From Gemmataceae bacterium (lineage in GTDB: Bacteria; Planctomycetota; Planctomycetia; Gemmatales; Gemmataceae), in contig JAHBXO010000004.1 in NCBI GenBank assembly GCA_019636445.1, positions 1-64,000 on the forward strand: a stretch of 64,000 bases of DNA. The letters run 5' to 3'. The notes beneath the pieces were generated by a model. That model had not been told where the DNA came from. It saw only the letters and a program-made list of their open reading frames with translations, and did not search any database. Shown here in pieces: positions 6,467 to 16,072 of the stretch; the stretch's first letter is position 1; every line of letters begins with the position of its first letter. Both the position numbers and the translations under genes were made by a program.

Positions 6467-9097
6467 ATGCTGCATCTCGTTCGCGTCGCCTTCTCGTATA
6501 TCACGCAGTTCCTGCTTGGCCTGCGCTACCGCGCCCAGGTCATCGGCACCGAAGAGGCACTAAAGCACCCAGGCCCCTACCTGATCTTCCCCAGCCACCC
6601 GGCGTATAGCGACCCGCCCAACGTCATCGCAAATCTGTGGCGCATCTTTCAGATGCGCCCGATGCTGCTCGAAACCAATTTCCGTTCCCCGCTCCTGGCA
6701 CCCCTGGCGTGGCTGCTCCGGGCGATCAAGGTTCCGGAGACCGAAAAAGCCAGCGCCGAGGCCCGCCAGCGCGCCGAAGGCGCCGTGCAAGAGGTCATCG
6801 CCGCGTTGAAGGCCGGCGACAACGTCGTCCTCTGGCCATCCGGCACCCTCTCGCGCGACGGCAAGGACTACATGTACGCCGCCCGCACCGCCTCGGACGT
6901 CCTCCGCGCCGTGCCGAACACCACGCTCGTGCTCGTCCGCACCCGCGGCCTCTGGGGCAGTTCCTTCAGTTGGGCGTTCGGATTCAAACCCAAGCTCATT
7001 CCCTCGCTCTTCCGCGGCGTCCGGCAACTCCTCACGAACTTCGTATTCTTCATGCCGCGCCGCCCGATCACATTCACGATCGAAGCGTTTGATGCCTCGC
7101 AACGCCCCGAACCGACACGCGAGAAGCTCAACCCCTGGCTCGAAGCCTGGTTCAACTCCGACGGCGGAGACACGCCGACTTACGTGCCGTACCACTTCCT
7201 CTTCGGTCCGACCGAATTCGAATATCCACCGCCGGTCCGCGCAGTCCAATTGGATCTCTCGAAGGTAAAGCCGAAGACGATCGAGACGGTGACGCACATC
7301 GTCGAGGAGCATTTGAAGCGGTCACTGGCACCGGAGGAAAACCGGGCCGAGACGCGGTTCGCCGACCTCGGGCTCGACAGCCTCGAAGGGATGGAGATCG
7401 CGCTCCAGGTGGAACAACTGTCCGGCTTCAGCAGCGACGTGGTACCGACAAGCCTCGGACAACTCTGGGCACTCGCCGAAGGCTTGCTCGACTCCGGACC
7501 GCCCAAACCGGCGCCCAAGGCGTGGTTCGCGCCGCCATCCGACACGCGACCACTGGAAATCCTCGGCGAAACGATTTCCGAAGCCTTCGTGAATCGCGTC
7601 CTCAAGAACCCGAAGGACATCGCCGCCGCGGACGACCTCTCCGGGGCCGTGAATTACGAAAAGCTCTTCGTCGGGGCGACGGCGATGGCGGCGCGATTCC
7701 GCGACCTGCCCGGCGAGAACCTCGGCCTGCTGCTGCCCGCGTCCGTCGCCGCCGACCTCGCCTTCCTCGGCATCCACCTCGCCGGCAAGCTCCCCGTCGC
7801 CCTCAACTGGACCACCGGCCCGGCCAACCTCGAACATGCCGCCAAGCTGATGAACCTGTCGAAAGTCGTCACCTCCAAGCGATTCATCGACCGCACGCAG
7901 ATCCAGGTTCCGGGTACGGAGTTCGTCTTCCTCGAGGACGTCCGCGCGTCCATGAGCAAGCTGGGATTGTTCCGCCGCATGATGCGCCTGCGCTACCTTC
8001 CGACGCTCGCCCGTCGGATGGCGCTTGGCGGGTTGCCGACCGATCCGAACCGACCGGCCGTCGTGTTGTTCACGAGCGGCTCGGAGAAGGCGCCAAAGGC
8101 GGTGCCGCTGACTCACGGGAATATCATCGCCGACCTGCGAGGCGCCGTGCCGCCCCAGGAACTCACGCGCGCCGATTCGGTACTCGGCTTCCTTCCGATG
8201 TTCCACAGCTTCGGACTCACCATCGCCGGGCTGTTCCCGATCCTCGCCGGCGCGAAGGTCGTCCACCACCCCGACCCGACCGACGCGTCGGCCCTCGCCC
8301 GCAAGGCGGCCGCGTACAAGCCTACGATCCTGATCGGCACGCCGACCTTCGCCGGCTTCATTCTCAACCGCGTGAAACCCGGCGACCTCGATTCCCTTCG
8401 GCTCATCGTTGTCGGCGCGGAGAAATGCCCGGACGAACTCTTCGATCGCGCGAAGCGCCTCGCCCCGAACGCGACCGTCCTCGAAGGGTATGGCGTCACG
8501 GAGTGTTCCCCCTGCGTGGCCGTCAATCCGGTCGCCAAGGTGAAGCACGGGACCATCGGCAAGCCGCTGCCGAACGTGCGCGTTTGCGTCGTTGATCTGG
8601 ATACGGGCACCCCGTTGCCGGCGAACGAGCGGGGCCTGCTCCTCGTCTCCGGCCCGACCGTCTTCCCCGGCTACCTCAGCCACGAGGGCGAATCCCCCTT
8701 TCGGGAGATCGACGGTGTGCACTGGTACGTCACCGGCGACCTCGCGGCGCTGGACGAGGACGGTTACATCGTTTTCCACGGACGATTGAAGCGGTTCCTG
8801 AAGGCCGGCGGTGAAATGATCTCCCTCCCGGCACTCGAGGAGCCGTTTGCCAAACTCTACCCCCCGGCCGATGCCGGCCCGCGCGTCGCCGTCGAGGGAA
8901 CCGATCGCGATGGCGGGCGGATCGTCGCGCTGTTCAGCACGGAGGAGATTTCGCTTCGCGATGCGAACGCGATTCTGTTGAAGGAAGGCTTCCGCGGGGT
9001 GATGCGATTGGACGAGGTGCGAAAGGTGGACGCGATCCCCGTTCTCGGCACGGGGAAGACCGATTACAAGCTCCTGCGAAAACAACTGGAAGCCTAA
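6467..9097 (+). CDS. Acyltransferase / acyl carrier / AMP-ligase fusion (Aas-like)
   Basis: An 876-residue protein with three parts. Residues 1-260 are a PlsC-type glycerolipid acyltransferase with the HX4D motif (H44-P-A-Y-S-D49). Residues 280-345 form an acyl carrier domain with the phosphopantetheine serine S305 in GLDSLEGME. Residues 370-876 are an acyl-activating AMP-ligase (LFTSGSEKAPKAVPLTHGN, GYGVTECSP, YVTGDLAALDEDGYIVFHGR, and the C-terminal lysine in LGTGKTDYK). E. coli Aas has the first and last parts only. The likely reaction is fatty-acid activation, loading on the internal carrier and transfer to a lysophospholipid. It ends four bases past the stop of the convergent gene, so the two stops overlap. 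An LplT-like transporter is at 40539-42167. Confidence 0.85.
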   Translation: MLHLVRVAFSYITQFLLGLRYRAQVIGTEEALKHPGPYLIFPSHPAYSDPPNVIANLWRIFQMRPMLLETNFRSPLLAPLAWLLRAIKVPETEKASAEARQRAEGAVQEVIAALKAGDNVVLWPSGTLSRDGKDYMYAARTASDVLRAVPNTTLVLVRTRGLWGSSFSWAFGFKPKLIPSLFRGVRQLLTNFVFFMPRRPITFTIEAFDASQRPEPTREKLNPWLEAWFNSDGGDTPTYVPYHFLFGPTEFEYPPPVRAVQLDLSKVKPKTIETVTHIVEEHLKRSLAPEENRAETRFADLGLDSLEGMEIALQVEQLSGFSSDVVPTSLGQLWALAEGLLDSGPPKPAPKAWFAPPSDTRPLEILGETISEAFVNRVLKNPKDIAAADDLSGAVNYEKLFVGATAMAARFRDLPGENLGLLLPASVAADLAFLGIHLAGKLPVALNWTTGPANLEHAAKLMNLSKVVTSKRFIDRTQIQVPGTEFVFLEDVRASMSKLGLFRRMMRLRYLPTLARRMALGGLPTDPNRPAVVLFTSGSEKAPKAVPLTHGNIIADLRGAVPPQELTRADSVLGFLPMFHSFGLTIAGLFPILAGAKVVHHPDPTDASALARKAAAYKPTILIGTPTFAGFILNRVKPGDLDSLRLIVVGAEKCPDELFDRAKRLAPNATVLEGYGVTECSPCVAVNPVAKVKHGTIGKPLPNVRVCVVDLDTGTPLPANERGLLLVSGPTVFPGYLSHEGESPFREIDGVHWYVTGDLAALDEDGYIVFHGRLKRFLKAGGEMISLPALEEPFAKLYPPADAGPRVAVEGTDRDGGRIVALFSTEEISLRDANAILLKEGFRGVMRLDEVRKVDAIPVLGTGKTDYKLLRKQLEA

Positions 9098-9315
9098 CGC
9101 TCGCCGAGATACTCGAACCGAGGGACCGATTTCACACCCAAATTGACCTTCTCCTGGAACATCGTGAGCGGTCGCACCCAAAGGCTTTCGTCCCCTTGCA
9201 GGGGTCGGTACACGACGAGGTACTCGTCGGTCTCGCTGTGGCGCGCCACGCCGATCACTTCGTACTCGCCTCCCTTGAAATGCCGGTAACGGCCGGGTCG
9301 GATGGGTCCCGTCAT
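9094..9315 (-). CDS. DUF1653-family small protein
   Basis: A 73-residue protein with RPGRYRHFKGGEYEVIG at the start and the segment YLVVYRPLQGDESLWVRPLTMF, a pattern found in the DUF1653 family, whose members are of unknown function and usually about 70 residues. The start at 9315 overlaps the end of the upstream transporter gene by ATGA (9312-9315), which implies coupled translation. Its stop overlaps the stop of the convergent Aas-like gene. Confidence 0.85.
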   Translation of the reverse strand: MTGPIRPGRYRHFKGGEYEVIGVARHSETDEYLVVYRPLQGDESLWVRPLTMFQEKVNLGVKSVPRFEYLGER

Positions 9316-10457
9316 GTCGCACCTTTCTCCTTCAGCAGCGGGCGAAGGTACCATAATCCGATGATTGGCCCCGGCAAGAGCAGCCAGGCGATGCACGATC
9401 CGACGTCCGGTGCGAACGCGGCGGCGAGTTGAATCGTCGCCAGGGTGATCGCGAAACCGAGTCCGTTCTGCACGGCCAAGGCGCTGCCGATGGCGTCGCG
9501 CGGGCAGGCGGCCGCCGAGAGGGCGGAGAACTGCGGCGAGTCGGCCACGACCGCGAAGCCCCACAGGACGAGCAGGCCCCCGACGAGCGAAGCGGGGAGC
9601 AGGGGAAACAACAGGCAGCACGCCGCCGAAGCGGCGAGCGCGAGGCCGGCCACCCGCGCACCGCCGATCCGTCGGCCGAGGTAGCCACCCGCCACGCAAC
9701 CGATTGCCCCCACGGCGATGACGGCGAAGGTCAGGAAGAACCGGGAACGGTCCTCGACCTCCGGCCATGCGACGAGTACGAGCGTCGGGACGAGGCTCCA
9801 AAAGGCATAGTGTTCCCACATGTGGCCGAAATACGCGAACGCGGAGGCGCGGAATCGCGGCACCCGGAACGCCGCCACGACCTTGCTCCATCCCAACCGG
9901 CCTCCCGATTTCGCGTGCGGCCCTTCACCAAAGGACATGACGATCGCACCACCAGCCAGCGCCAGGGCGGACGCGCCCCAGACGACCTGATCCCAGGGCC
10001 AGGCCTCGCCCAACCCCCGCAGGAGGAACGGGGACGCGGTGCCGACCGTGAGTGCGCCGACGAGCCAGCCGAGTACAAGGCCGGCCCGGTCGGATGCCCA
10101 CGAGACGACGAGCTTCATGCCGAGGGGATAGATGCCCGCGAGACAAAGCCCGACAGCGAAGCGCACCGCGAGCGCGGCGGGGAGTCCGTCGCAAATCACC
10201 AGCAGGGCGTTCGCGGCTGCGCCGAGAACAGCGGATGCGGCAAAGAGGCGATGAGCCGGGAAGCGGTCGGCGAAGCCGGTGAGCGCGCTGGCGAGCGTAC
10301 CGACAATGAAGCCCAACTGCGTGGCGGAGAGAAGTGCGGCGCGGCCGGTGTCGGAAAGGGACCACGCGGCCGCGAGATCGGGTGCCACCGCCGCGCCGAC
10401 GAACCAGAGCGACGTGCCCAGCAGTTCGGCGAAGACGATGGCGGGAACCGGCGACAT
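9312..10457 (-). CDS. MFS transporter
   Basis: A 381-residue membrane protein with about twelve hydrophobic segments. The first begins PAIVFAELLGTSLWFVGAAVAP, and a typical loop between helices two and three is visible (GFADRFPAHRLFAASA). A second set follows residue 195. The substrate cannot be read from sequence. The 'AELLGTSLWFVGAAVAPDL' opening is shared with MFS proteins of many bacteria annotated only as major facilitator. Downstream it is coupled to the DUF1653 gene. Confidence 0.88.
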   Translation of the reverse strand: MSPVPAIVFAELLGTSLWFVGAAVAPDLAAAWSLSDTGRAALLSATQLGFIVGTLASALTGFADRFPAHRLFAASAVLGAAANALLVICDGLPAALAVRFAVGLCLAGIYPLGMKLVVSWASDRAGLVLGWLVGALTVGTASPFLLRGLGEAWPWDQVVWGASALALAGGAIVMSFGEGPHAKSGGRLGWSKVVAAFRVPRFRASAFAYFGHMWEHYAFWSLVPTLVLVAWPEVEDRSRFFLTFAVIAVGAIGCVAGGYLGRRIGGARVAGLALAASAACCLLFPLLPASLVGGLLVLWGFAVVADSPQFSALSAAACPRDAIGSALAVQNGLGFAITLATIQLAAAFAPDVGSCIAWLLLPGPIIGLWYLRPLLKEKGAT

Positions 10458-10483
10458 GACACCGTTTTATGATCCCGTTCGGG

Positions 10484-10897
10484 TTACTTCGCGGGAATCA
10501 CGATGTCCAACGGCTTTCCGGAGGCGACTTCGACTTCGAGAGTGCTATCGTCGGCCAGGAATCGCGGCGGCAGCGTCTTGAGTGTCTTGTAGGAGTTTTC
10601 CGTCTCCGTATTGTCACCCTTCAGGATGGGGGTCAGTTGGACGCGATATTTTCCGGGTATTGCACCTTCCTTGTTGTCGTAGGTCCCGAGTTTGAAGTTT
10701 CCAGCGGCGTCGGTGGTGCCGTTGGCCCCGGCTTGGGTATTTACGGTCAACAGCATCACGCGCACGTTGGGCACGGGCTTGCCGTCCGCTGTCTTGACCG
10801 TTCCGGTAACCGGTACGGGATCAGACATGCTCACTTTGGGTTCGCCGCAACCGCTCAGAAGTGCCAGCGAAATCGCGAGGATGAGAATCCGATTCAT
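10484..10897 (-). CDS. Small lipoprotein with carboxypeptidase-regulatory-like fold
   Basis: A 137-residue protein with a lipoprotein signal MNRILILAISLALLSGC. The body, starting VPVTGTVKTADGKPVPNVRVMLLTV and later GTTDAAGNFKLGTY and GKYRVQLTP, is an Ig-like carboxypeptidase-regulatory type beta sandwich of a kind common in planctomycetes, often encoded beside DUF1559 proteins. The ATG at 10897 was chosen because it gives an intact lipobox. Its neighbour upstream, the DUF1559 gene, ends at a terminator (10922-10951), so it probably has lower or separate expression. A structural or anchoring role is possible; none is shown. Confidence 0.8.
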   Translation of the reverse strand: MNRILILAISLALLSGCGEPKVSMSDPVPVTGTVKTADGKPVPNVRVMLLTVNTQAGANGTTDAAGNFKLGTYDNKEGAIPGKYRVQLTPILKGDNTETENSYKTLKTLPPRFLADDSTLEVEVASGKPLDIVIPAK

Positions 10898-10921
10898 TGT
10901 GGATGATCCAGAGAGTGTGAA

Positions 10922-10951
10922 GGAAAAGGGCCGGCGCAAGTGCGCCGGCCC
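10922..10951 (-). terminator. Intrinsic terminator after the DUF1559 gene
   Basis: A perfect 10-bp GC stem (10928-10937 and 10942-10951, loop AAGT), followed on the minus strand by TTTTCC. It lies between the DUF1559 gene and the small lipoprotein gene. Confidence 0.75.
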
Positions 10952-10973
10952 GTCGGAGCGTAGCTCGGGCGGA

Positions 10974-12119
10974 TCAATCGAAGGAAACGTTTTCGCCGCC
11001 GGTCGCCGTCACCATGGCCTTGACGACGAGCGGATCGAGCGAATCGCGGAGGAAGCGGACGGAACCGTCGCCCATGGCGACGTTGATGCCGCCGCTGTGG
11101 AAGCTGAACATTTCATCGTTCGGTCCGCAGTTGTTGGTCGTCCAAGGGCAGGACGGCGGGCCACCGAACGGATTGGACGATTGGTTGATGGTCTTGCGGG
11201 TGATGTCCACCGCACCGACGGGCGGGCCGGAGACACCGTTGCCGAACGCATCGGGGTCGGCCCAGGCACCGACGCGGCGGGCATTGGTCACGCCGTTGAT
11301 CGGATTCGTAACGGGGTTCGCGGTGTTGCCGATGAGGCTGGGCACAACCCGGTTGGATTCGGTCCGAATGCCGAGGCTGGGGTGAGTCCGGGCCGCGTCT
11401 TCGGCAATCATGATGGTGTTCGAGCTGCCGTCGGTGACGCCGGTGAAAGTGCGGCCGGCGCAGGTGAGCATGCCGAGTTTGGCCATGACGGGCCGACGGG
11501 CCGTGGAGCAACGCGCCTTGAAGTTTGCGTCCGCCGGATCCTCTTCGATGTCGGTTTGCACGGGAACCATGTAATCGAGTCCGCCGTAGCCGTTCGGATC
11601 CCGTTCGCTGATCGGGGTGCTCGGGCAGAGGAACGTCTTGATGGTCGTGCGGGCCGCGGTTTGACCGGACGGGAACCGTGTGTCGGTGTACGAGAAGCCC
11701 TTGGTCCCACGGAACAGGACCGCCCCCGAATTGAGGTTCGAACCGTCGTAGGGACCGGTGCCGGTCGGATTCTGGGCTTGGGTGGTGGTGTCGAACAAGC
11801 GGTAAACGGAGTCCTGTTCGATGCCGGGGAGAATGTGGGTGCCGAAGGAGTGGATTTCGTAGGTGGTGCCAAGACCGCCGTCCGACTCGCATTGACCGGA
11901 GCTGGGGAGCTTGCCGTTCGCGGACTCGACGTTGTGGGCGGCGAGGGCCATTTGCTTCATGTTGTTCGTGCAGGTGCTGCGGGCGGCGGCCTCGCGGACC
12001 TTCTGGACGGCGGGCAGCAGCAGGCCGATCAGGATCGCGATGATGGCGATGACGACCAGCAGTTCGATGAGCGTGAAGCCGCGCCGCAAGGGGCGGCGAG
12101 AAACTAGGGCGTCGCGCAA
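10974..12119 (-). CDS. DUF1559 prepilin-like protein
   Basis: A 381-residue protein with a type IV prepilin-like leader: [18 protein letters not shown], where the conserved Phe follows the cleaved Gly and Glu is at position +5. The hydrophobic helix ends in [14 protein letters not shown], after which the DUF1559 domain starts ([17 protein letters not shown]). The C-terminal signature [20 protein letters not shown] is complete. This family is expanded in planctomycetes and is thought to be exported by a type II secretion-like system; its function is unknown. The start is a TTG at 12119, preceded by GGAG at a distance of seven; the longer frame to 12245 has no ATG near a ribosome site. Confidence 0.9.
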   Translation of the reverse strand: MRDALVSRRPLRRGFTLIELLVVIAIIAILIGLLLPAVQKVREAAARSTCTNNMKQMALAAHNVESANGKLPSSGQCESDGGLGTTYEIHSFGTHILPGIEQDSVYRLFDTTTQAQNPTGTGPYDGSNLNSGAVLFRGTKGFSYTDTRFPSGQTAARTTIKTFLCPSTPISERDPNGYGGLDYMVPVQTDIEEDPADANFKARCSTARRPVMAKLGMLTCAGRTFTGVTDGSSNTIMIAEDAARTHPSLGIRTESNRVVPSLIGNTANPVTNPINGVTNARRVGAWADPDAFGNGVSGPPVGAVDITRKTINQSSNPFGGPPSCPWTTNNCGPNDEMFSFHSGGINVAMGDGSVRFLRDSLDPLVVKAMVTATGGENVSFD

Positions 12120-12280
12120 AGGAGTACTCCAGGATGAGGATCGACGCGCGGCGCAAGGCGCGCCGGACGTTGATGAGAAGATTACTTTTGCAGATGTGGA
12201 ATTCGTGTAGACTTCATGAATTGCCCGTGGCGTTTGCGATCGCATTCACGGAGGACGGAAATCATAAAACAACGATATCA

Positions 12281-12826
12281 ATGGATTTCCCGCACCGATC
12301 GGACGCGACCGTGAACGAATCGCCACCCAACAACCGTCGCCGCATGCCGTTCTGGATCGGCATTGCCGCGCTGATTCTGCTCTTCCCCGCGATCGTAATC
12401 CCGTTGCTCGTTCGTTCCTCCGGCGAATTGCCTTTCACGAACCTCGACCAACTCGACGTGAAGGCCGTGCGTTCGATCGACCTCCTCGTGATCGAACGCC
12501 CCGATGGCGGCCCGAACATCGGCATGCCGCACCAACTGTTTCCGGTTCCGCCGACCGAATTCGAATCGATCCTCTCTCCGCTGCGGAAGGCCGAACCGGT
12601 TGCCGCCGAGTCTCCCAGGGGCATCTGGCTCGGCCGCATGGTCGTCACGCTCGACGACGGACGGGCACAGTCCGTCATGTTCCATCGGCCGAAATCCACC
12701 GAAGATTCTCGAACGGCACGGCTGGAAATCCGCATTGGGCGCAACCAGTACATGGGTCCGCCCGTCCAGGACTTCATCGCCCACGCGGCGAAAATCGCCG
12801 GACTTCCCGCTGACGAAAAAAAGTGA
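12281..12826 (+). CDS. Membrane-anchored protein of unknown function
   Basis: A 181-residue protein with a single membrane helix (about residues 25-45, WIGIAALILLFPAIVIPLLV) and an outside domain of about 130 residues. That part contains TNLDQLDVKAVRSIDLLVIERPDGG and a later VTLDDGRAQSVMFHRPKS. I do not recognise the family. The start ATG at 12281 has no good ribosome binding site, and a GTG at 12311 is an alternative. It is convergent with the protease gene, six bases away. Confidence 0.6.
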   Translation: MDFPHRSDATVNESPPNNRRRMPFWIGIAALILLFPAIVIPLLVRSSGELPFTNLDQLDVKAVRSIDLLVIERPDGGPNIGMPHQLFPVPPTEFESILSPLRKAEPVAAESPRGIWLGRMVVTLDDGRAQSVMFHRPKSTEDSRTARLEIRIGRNQYMGPPVQDFIAHAAKIAGLPADEKK

Positions 12827-12832
12827 TCGCGA

Positions 12833-15115
12833 TCAGCTGAAATTCGCGAACGGGTTGTCGTCCCCCGGTTTCGCCGGCGGTTTCGGCGATGGCTTCGCCG
12901 AACGACTTGGTTTTGGCTCCGGGGCCTTGGCGACCCGTTTCGTCGGGGCTGATTCCTCACTCCCGTCTGGTTCATCGCCCTTCGACTTGCGCAGTGCGGA
13001 GAGCAGGAGATACCCGCCAACGACGAAAAGGACCGCCGAGCCGACGATCGCCACAATCACCGCTGTGCCGATGCCGCCCTCCGGTTTCGTCGCGACCGGT
13101 TCGACGGCCTTGGGCGACTCCTCCGGCGTCCCCCCCTTTGCGGGAGCCGCCTTCGGCGCCGTGGGCTTTGGCGGAGCCGGGATCTGCGGATACTCCACGC
13201 TCGCCGACGCCTTCAGGGTCTTCGTCGTCTTGTTGTCGTCGTCGAGCACTTCAATCTGCTTGATGCCGATGACGCCTTTGTTGCTGCGCCCGTGGATCGC
13301 CTTTACCTCGAGGGTGACCTTCGCCCGCGCCGGCAGGTCCGCCTTGGCGATGTCGCTCTCCACCTGGCCTGCGAGGCTGCGCGACGTGTAGACCTCCAGG
13401 TTCAACGGATTCGCCAAGTTCTCGTTCGCGATCTCCAGCCCGGTGCCGCCGGCGTGGCGGGCGCCTTTCACGTAGGCATCCACCGTGAGCGTCTGGCCGA
13501 CGAATTTCTCCGGAAAGCGGTTGACCGCAGCAAGCGACTTCTGTGCCGGCGGCGATGTCGCAGGTTTGAAGGTCGCCACCGCCTTGCCGTCGTCGTCGAG
13601 GAATTCGATCGCATCGACGACGAGGCTGTGGCGCTTCTCGCGGCCCGACGGCTTGCCCAACGTGCCGGCGACGCGGATCGGGAACTTGAGCGTGATGCCC
13701 ACGAGCGGAAGGTCCGGGATGCCGAGGTCCGCGATCTGCAGCGCGAGGTCTTTCGGAAGCACCACACGCACTTCCGTTGGCGTGTTGTCGGAATCGGTTT
13801 CGACGGCCAACTCGAACTCGCCGCGATCGACAGGGTTCACGACACACGTCGACAGTGCATCCATGCGAATCGATTTTCCGGCAAACATCTCCGCGCTGGC
13901 ATTCACCACGCTCACACTCTCGGAGTTTTGTGGTGTCGGGAACTTCACGGGAAAGACCGGGAACGGCAGCAACGCTCCGCTAGCGAGTTTGAGCATCCCT
14001 TCGGGCGTTTTCTGCGGGCCATAGGGGTTGACGCGCCCAGGTCCCGGCATCTCCGATCGCATCGGCCCGACCGTCACCAGCACCGCGTTCGTGAACGCCT
14101 TGCCCCCCGCGTAGCCGATTTCCATCTGCACGATGAGACTTTTCTTCGCGTTCGGTGGCACGGTCACGTCCGCGGCCGCGTATCCGTTCGCCACGGTCAG
14201 CGGTACTTTCATCGCACCCGGGATCGCGCCCGGCGGCATGTTCGGCGCGGGCATCGGCATCGCGGCATTCCCCGGCAACACATGCGCCGTTACAGCCTTG
14301 ATCTTGCCGAACGGATCGACGATGCGTGCCCGCAGCATCGCCGCGATCGGCTTCGTCGCGTCATCGTCTTCCGCTTTTGGCAGGAGCGTCACGTTCCCCA
14401 ACCGGCCACGCAGCATCGAGGTCGTCTCGTGGTACGGGATCGCGTTGCCGATGCCCGCGCTGCGGATGGTCGTCACCGCGACACCGACAAGTTTGCCGTT
14501 TGCGGCCACCACCGGCCCGCCGCTGTTCCCCGGATTCAGCGCCCCGTTGAGTTGCACGCGCGCGATCGGTCCGCCGGCCACCTCGCGGCGCAAGCTCGAT
14601 ATCTTGGCATCCCCAATGCTGATCTCCGGGTTCTTCGTGCCGATGGCGAGTCGTCCGCCGAATGGAAAGCCGCAGATGTACACCACCTGCGTTTCCCGCA
14701 GTTCGAGCGCGTCGTCGATTTCGATGGGTGCGGGCAGTTCCTTCGCGGGCCCGAACTTCAATGTGGCCAGGTCGCGCGTCGGATCGAACGCCGCAATAGT
14801 CGCCTTGAAGGATCGCTCCTTTTCGGTGCCGCTGTCGAAGACGACTTCGATCGGCGTGGTCAGCATCTTGGCTTCGTCGGCCTCATCGAAGAGATCGACG
14901 ACGTGGTGATTGGTGACGATCCAGCCCATCTCGCCTTCAATTTTGGCGAGGAAGCCGGAGCCGGTGGCCACGGCCCCGGAGCGCGGCGCGCCGACCTTCA
15001 CGAACACTGTGGCCGCCTTCAACCGCGTGAGGTCTTCGGGCTTGAGGCCATCCTGGGCGCCGACTGCGGGTGCGAAGGCGAACATCAAAATGAGGACGAG
15101 CGGGCGGCGGAACAT
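12833..15115 (-). CDS. Membrane-anchored trypsin-like serine protease with repeated accessory domains
   Basis: A 760-residue protein with a signal peptide (residues 1-20) and a trypsin-like domain with the triad H71 (TNHHVVD), D115 (PTRDLATLKF) and S198 (NPGNSGGPV). It lacks a recognisable PDZ domain. After a variable middle part come two similar blocks of about 100 residues (around residues 400-520 and 530-630), each ending in a strand with DDDGKAVATF or LDDDNKTTKTL. A Pro/Ala-rich linker, a membrane helix (about 683-708) and a basic and proline-rich cytoplasmic tail complete it. The active site therefore faces the periplasm. Its accessory block recurs in the protein at 16073-16759. Substrate unknown; a DegP-like quality role is possible. 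Confidence 0.8.
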   Translation of the reverse strand: MFRRPLVLILMFAFAPAVGAQDGLKPEDLTRLKAATVFVKVGAPRSGAVATGSGFLAKIEGEMGWIVTNHHVVDLFDEADEAKMLTTPIEVVFDSGTEKERSFKATIAAFDPTRDLATLKFGPAKELPAPIEIDDALELRETQVVYICGFPFGGRLAIGTKNPEISIGDAKISSLRREVAGGPIARVQLNGALNPGNSGGPVVAANGKLVGVAVTTIRSAGIGNAIPYHETTSMLRGRLGNVTLLPKAEDDDATKPIAAMLRARIVDPFGKIKAVTAHVLPGNAAMPMPAPNMPPGAIPGAMKVPLTVANGYAAADVTVPPNAKKSLIVQMEIGYAGGKAFTNAVLVTVGPMRSEMPGPGRVNPYGPQKTPEGMLKLASGALLPFPVFPVKFPTPQNSESVSVVNASAEMFAGKSIRMDALSTCVVNPVDRGEFELAVETDSDNTPTEVRVVLPKDLALQIADLGIPDLPLVGITLKFPIRVAGTLGKPSGREKRHSLVVDAIEFLDDDGKAVATFKPATSPPAQKSLAAVNRFPEKFVGQTLTVDAYVKGARHAGGTGLEIANENLANPLNLEVYTSRSLAGQVESDIAKADLPARAKVTLEVKAIHGRSNKGVIGIKQIEVLDDDNKTTKTLKASASVEYPQIPAPPKPTAPKAAPAKGGTPEESPKAVEPVATKPEGGIGTAVIVAIVGSAVLFVVGGYLLLSALRKSKGDEPDGSEESAPTKRVAKAPEPKPSRSAKPSPKPPAKPGDDNPFANFS

Positions 15116-15206
15116 GGCGGTGCGACCTCGCGCGGGAACGACACCACCAGACTAAACGAAACGGGGCGCGAATTGTAGCCCCCGTCTCGATTCGCCACCC
15201 GCGTTC

Positions 15207-15221
15207 TACAATTCCCCCATG
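15207..15221 (+). promoter_or_regulatory. -10 box placed for a leaderless pseudouridine synthase mRNA
   Basis: TACAAT at 15207-15212 is followed after six bases by the ATG at 15219. No ribosome binding site is visible. The spacing predicts that transcription begins at the start codon. Confidence 0.45.
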
Positions 15222-16001
15222 GAACGCCTCAACAAATACCTCGCCCACGCCGGCGTCGCCTCCCGCCGCAAGTGCGACGAACTCATCGCCGCCGGCCGCG
15301 TGAAGGTTGACGGCCGCGTCGTCCGCGACCTCGGCACGAAGCTCGAACCGGACCGCCACACCATCAGCGTCGACGACGCTCCCGTCCGCGGCGAGAAGAC
15401 CGTCTACTGGGTCGTCCATAAGCCGGTCGGCTACCTTTGCACGAACCACGACCCCGCCGGCCGGCCGCTCGCCACCGACCTCATCCCGCGCATCGAACAA
15501 CGCGTCTTCACCGTCGGCCGCCTCGACGAAGCCAGCGAAGGCCTGTTGCTGATGACCAACGATGGCGACCTCGCCTACAAGCTGATGCACCCGAAGTTCG
15601 AGATCGAGAAGACCTATCTCGTCCTCGTTGCCGGGCACCCCACACCGGGCGATCTGCAAAAGCTCCTCGACGGCGTCTGGCTAGCCGAAGGCAAGGTCAA
15701 GGCACGACGCGTCCGCAAGCTCAAATCCCAGGGAGACAGCACCTGGCTTCGCATCGTACTCTCCGAAGGGAAGAACCGCGAAATCCGACGGATGCTTGCC
15801 AAGCTCGACCACAAGGTCATGAAACTCCGCCGAGTCGCCATCGGTCCGATCGAACTGGACCGCCTTCCGAAGGGCAAGGCGCGTAAGCTCAGCTTGAAGG
15901 AACTGGACGCCTTGAAGAAGGAAGCGGAGGCCGGGACCCGGAAACTGGATCGCCTCCGGGATCGCGCCGCCGGTCGGGAAAACGGCCCCGCGGGCACCTA
16001 A
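15219..16001 (+). CDS. 23S/16S rRNA pseudouridine synthase (RsuA/RluB family)
   Basis: A 260-residue enzyme with an N-terminal S4 RNA-binding domain (MERLNKYLAHAGVASRRKCDELI) and a synthase domain whose catalytic Asp is in GRLDEASEGLLL. The motifs YWVVHKPVGYLCT and LSEGKNREIRRML are typical of the RsuA/RluB/RluE/RluF group. Which uridine is modified cannot be read from the sequence. A Lys-rich tail (LKELDALKKEAE) extends about 30 residues beyond the family core. The gene is single, with a promoter box right next to the start. Confidence 0.92.
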   Translation: MERLNKYLAHAGVASRRKCDELIAAGRVKVDGRVVRDLGTKLEPDRHTISVDDAPVRGEKTVYWVVHKPVGYLCTNHDPAGRPLATDLIPRIEQRVFTVGRLDEASEGLLLMTNDGDLAYKLMHPKFEIEKTYLVLVAGHPTPGDLQKLLDGVWLAEGKVKARRVRKLKSQGDSTWLRIVLSEGKNREIRRMLAKLDHKVMKLRRVAIGPIELDRLPKGKARKLSLKELDALKKEAEAGTRKLDRLRDRAAGRENGPAGT

Positions 16002-16072
16002 GCCGACGCACGAACGGAAAAAATGTGCTAACTCCTGATGAGGGTACATCGTGCCCGGCCGGGAGTTTCGCC

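Noticed and set aside
10974..12119. A type IV pilus operon
   Set aside because: The prepilin-like leader is present, but neighbours are unrelated and the body is DUF1559; there is no pilus assembly gene.
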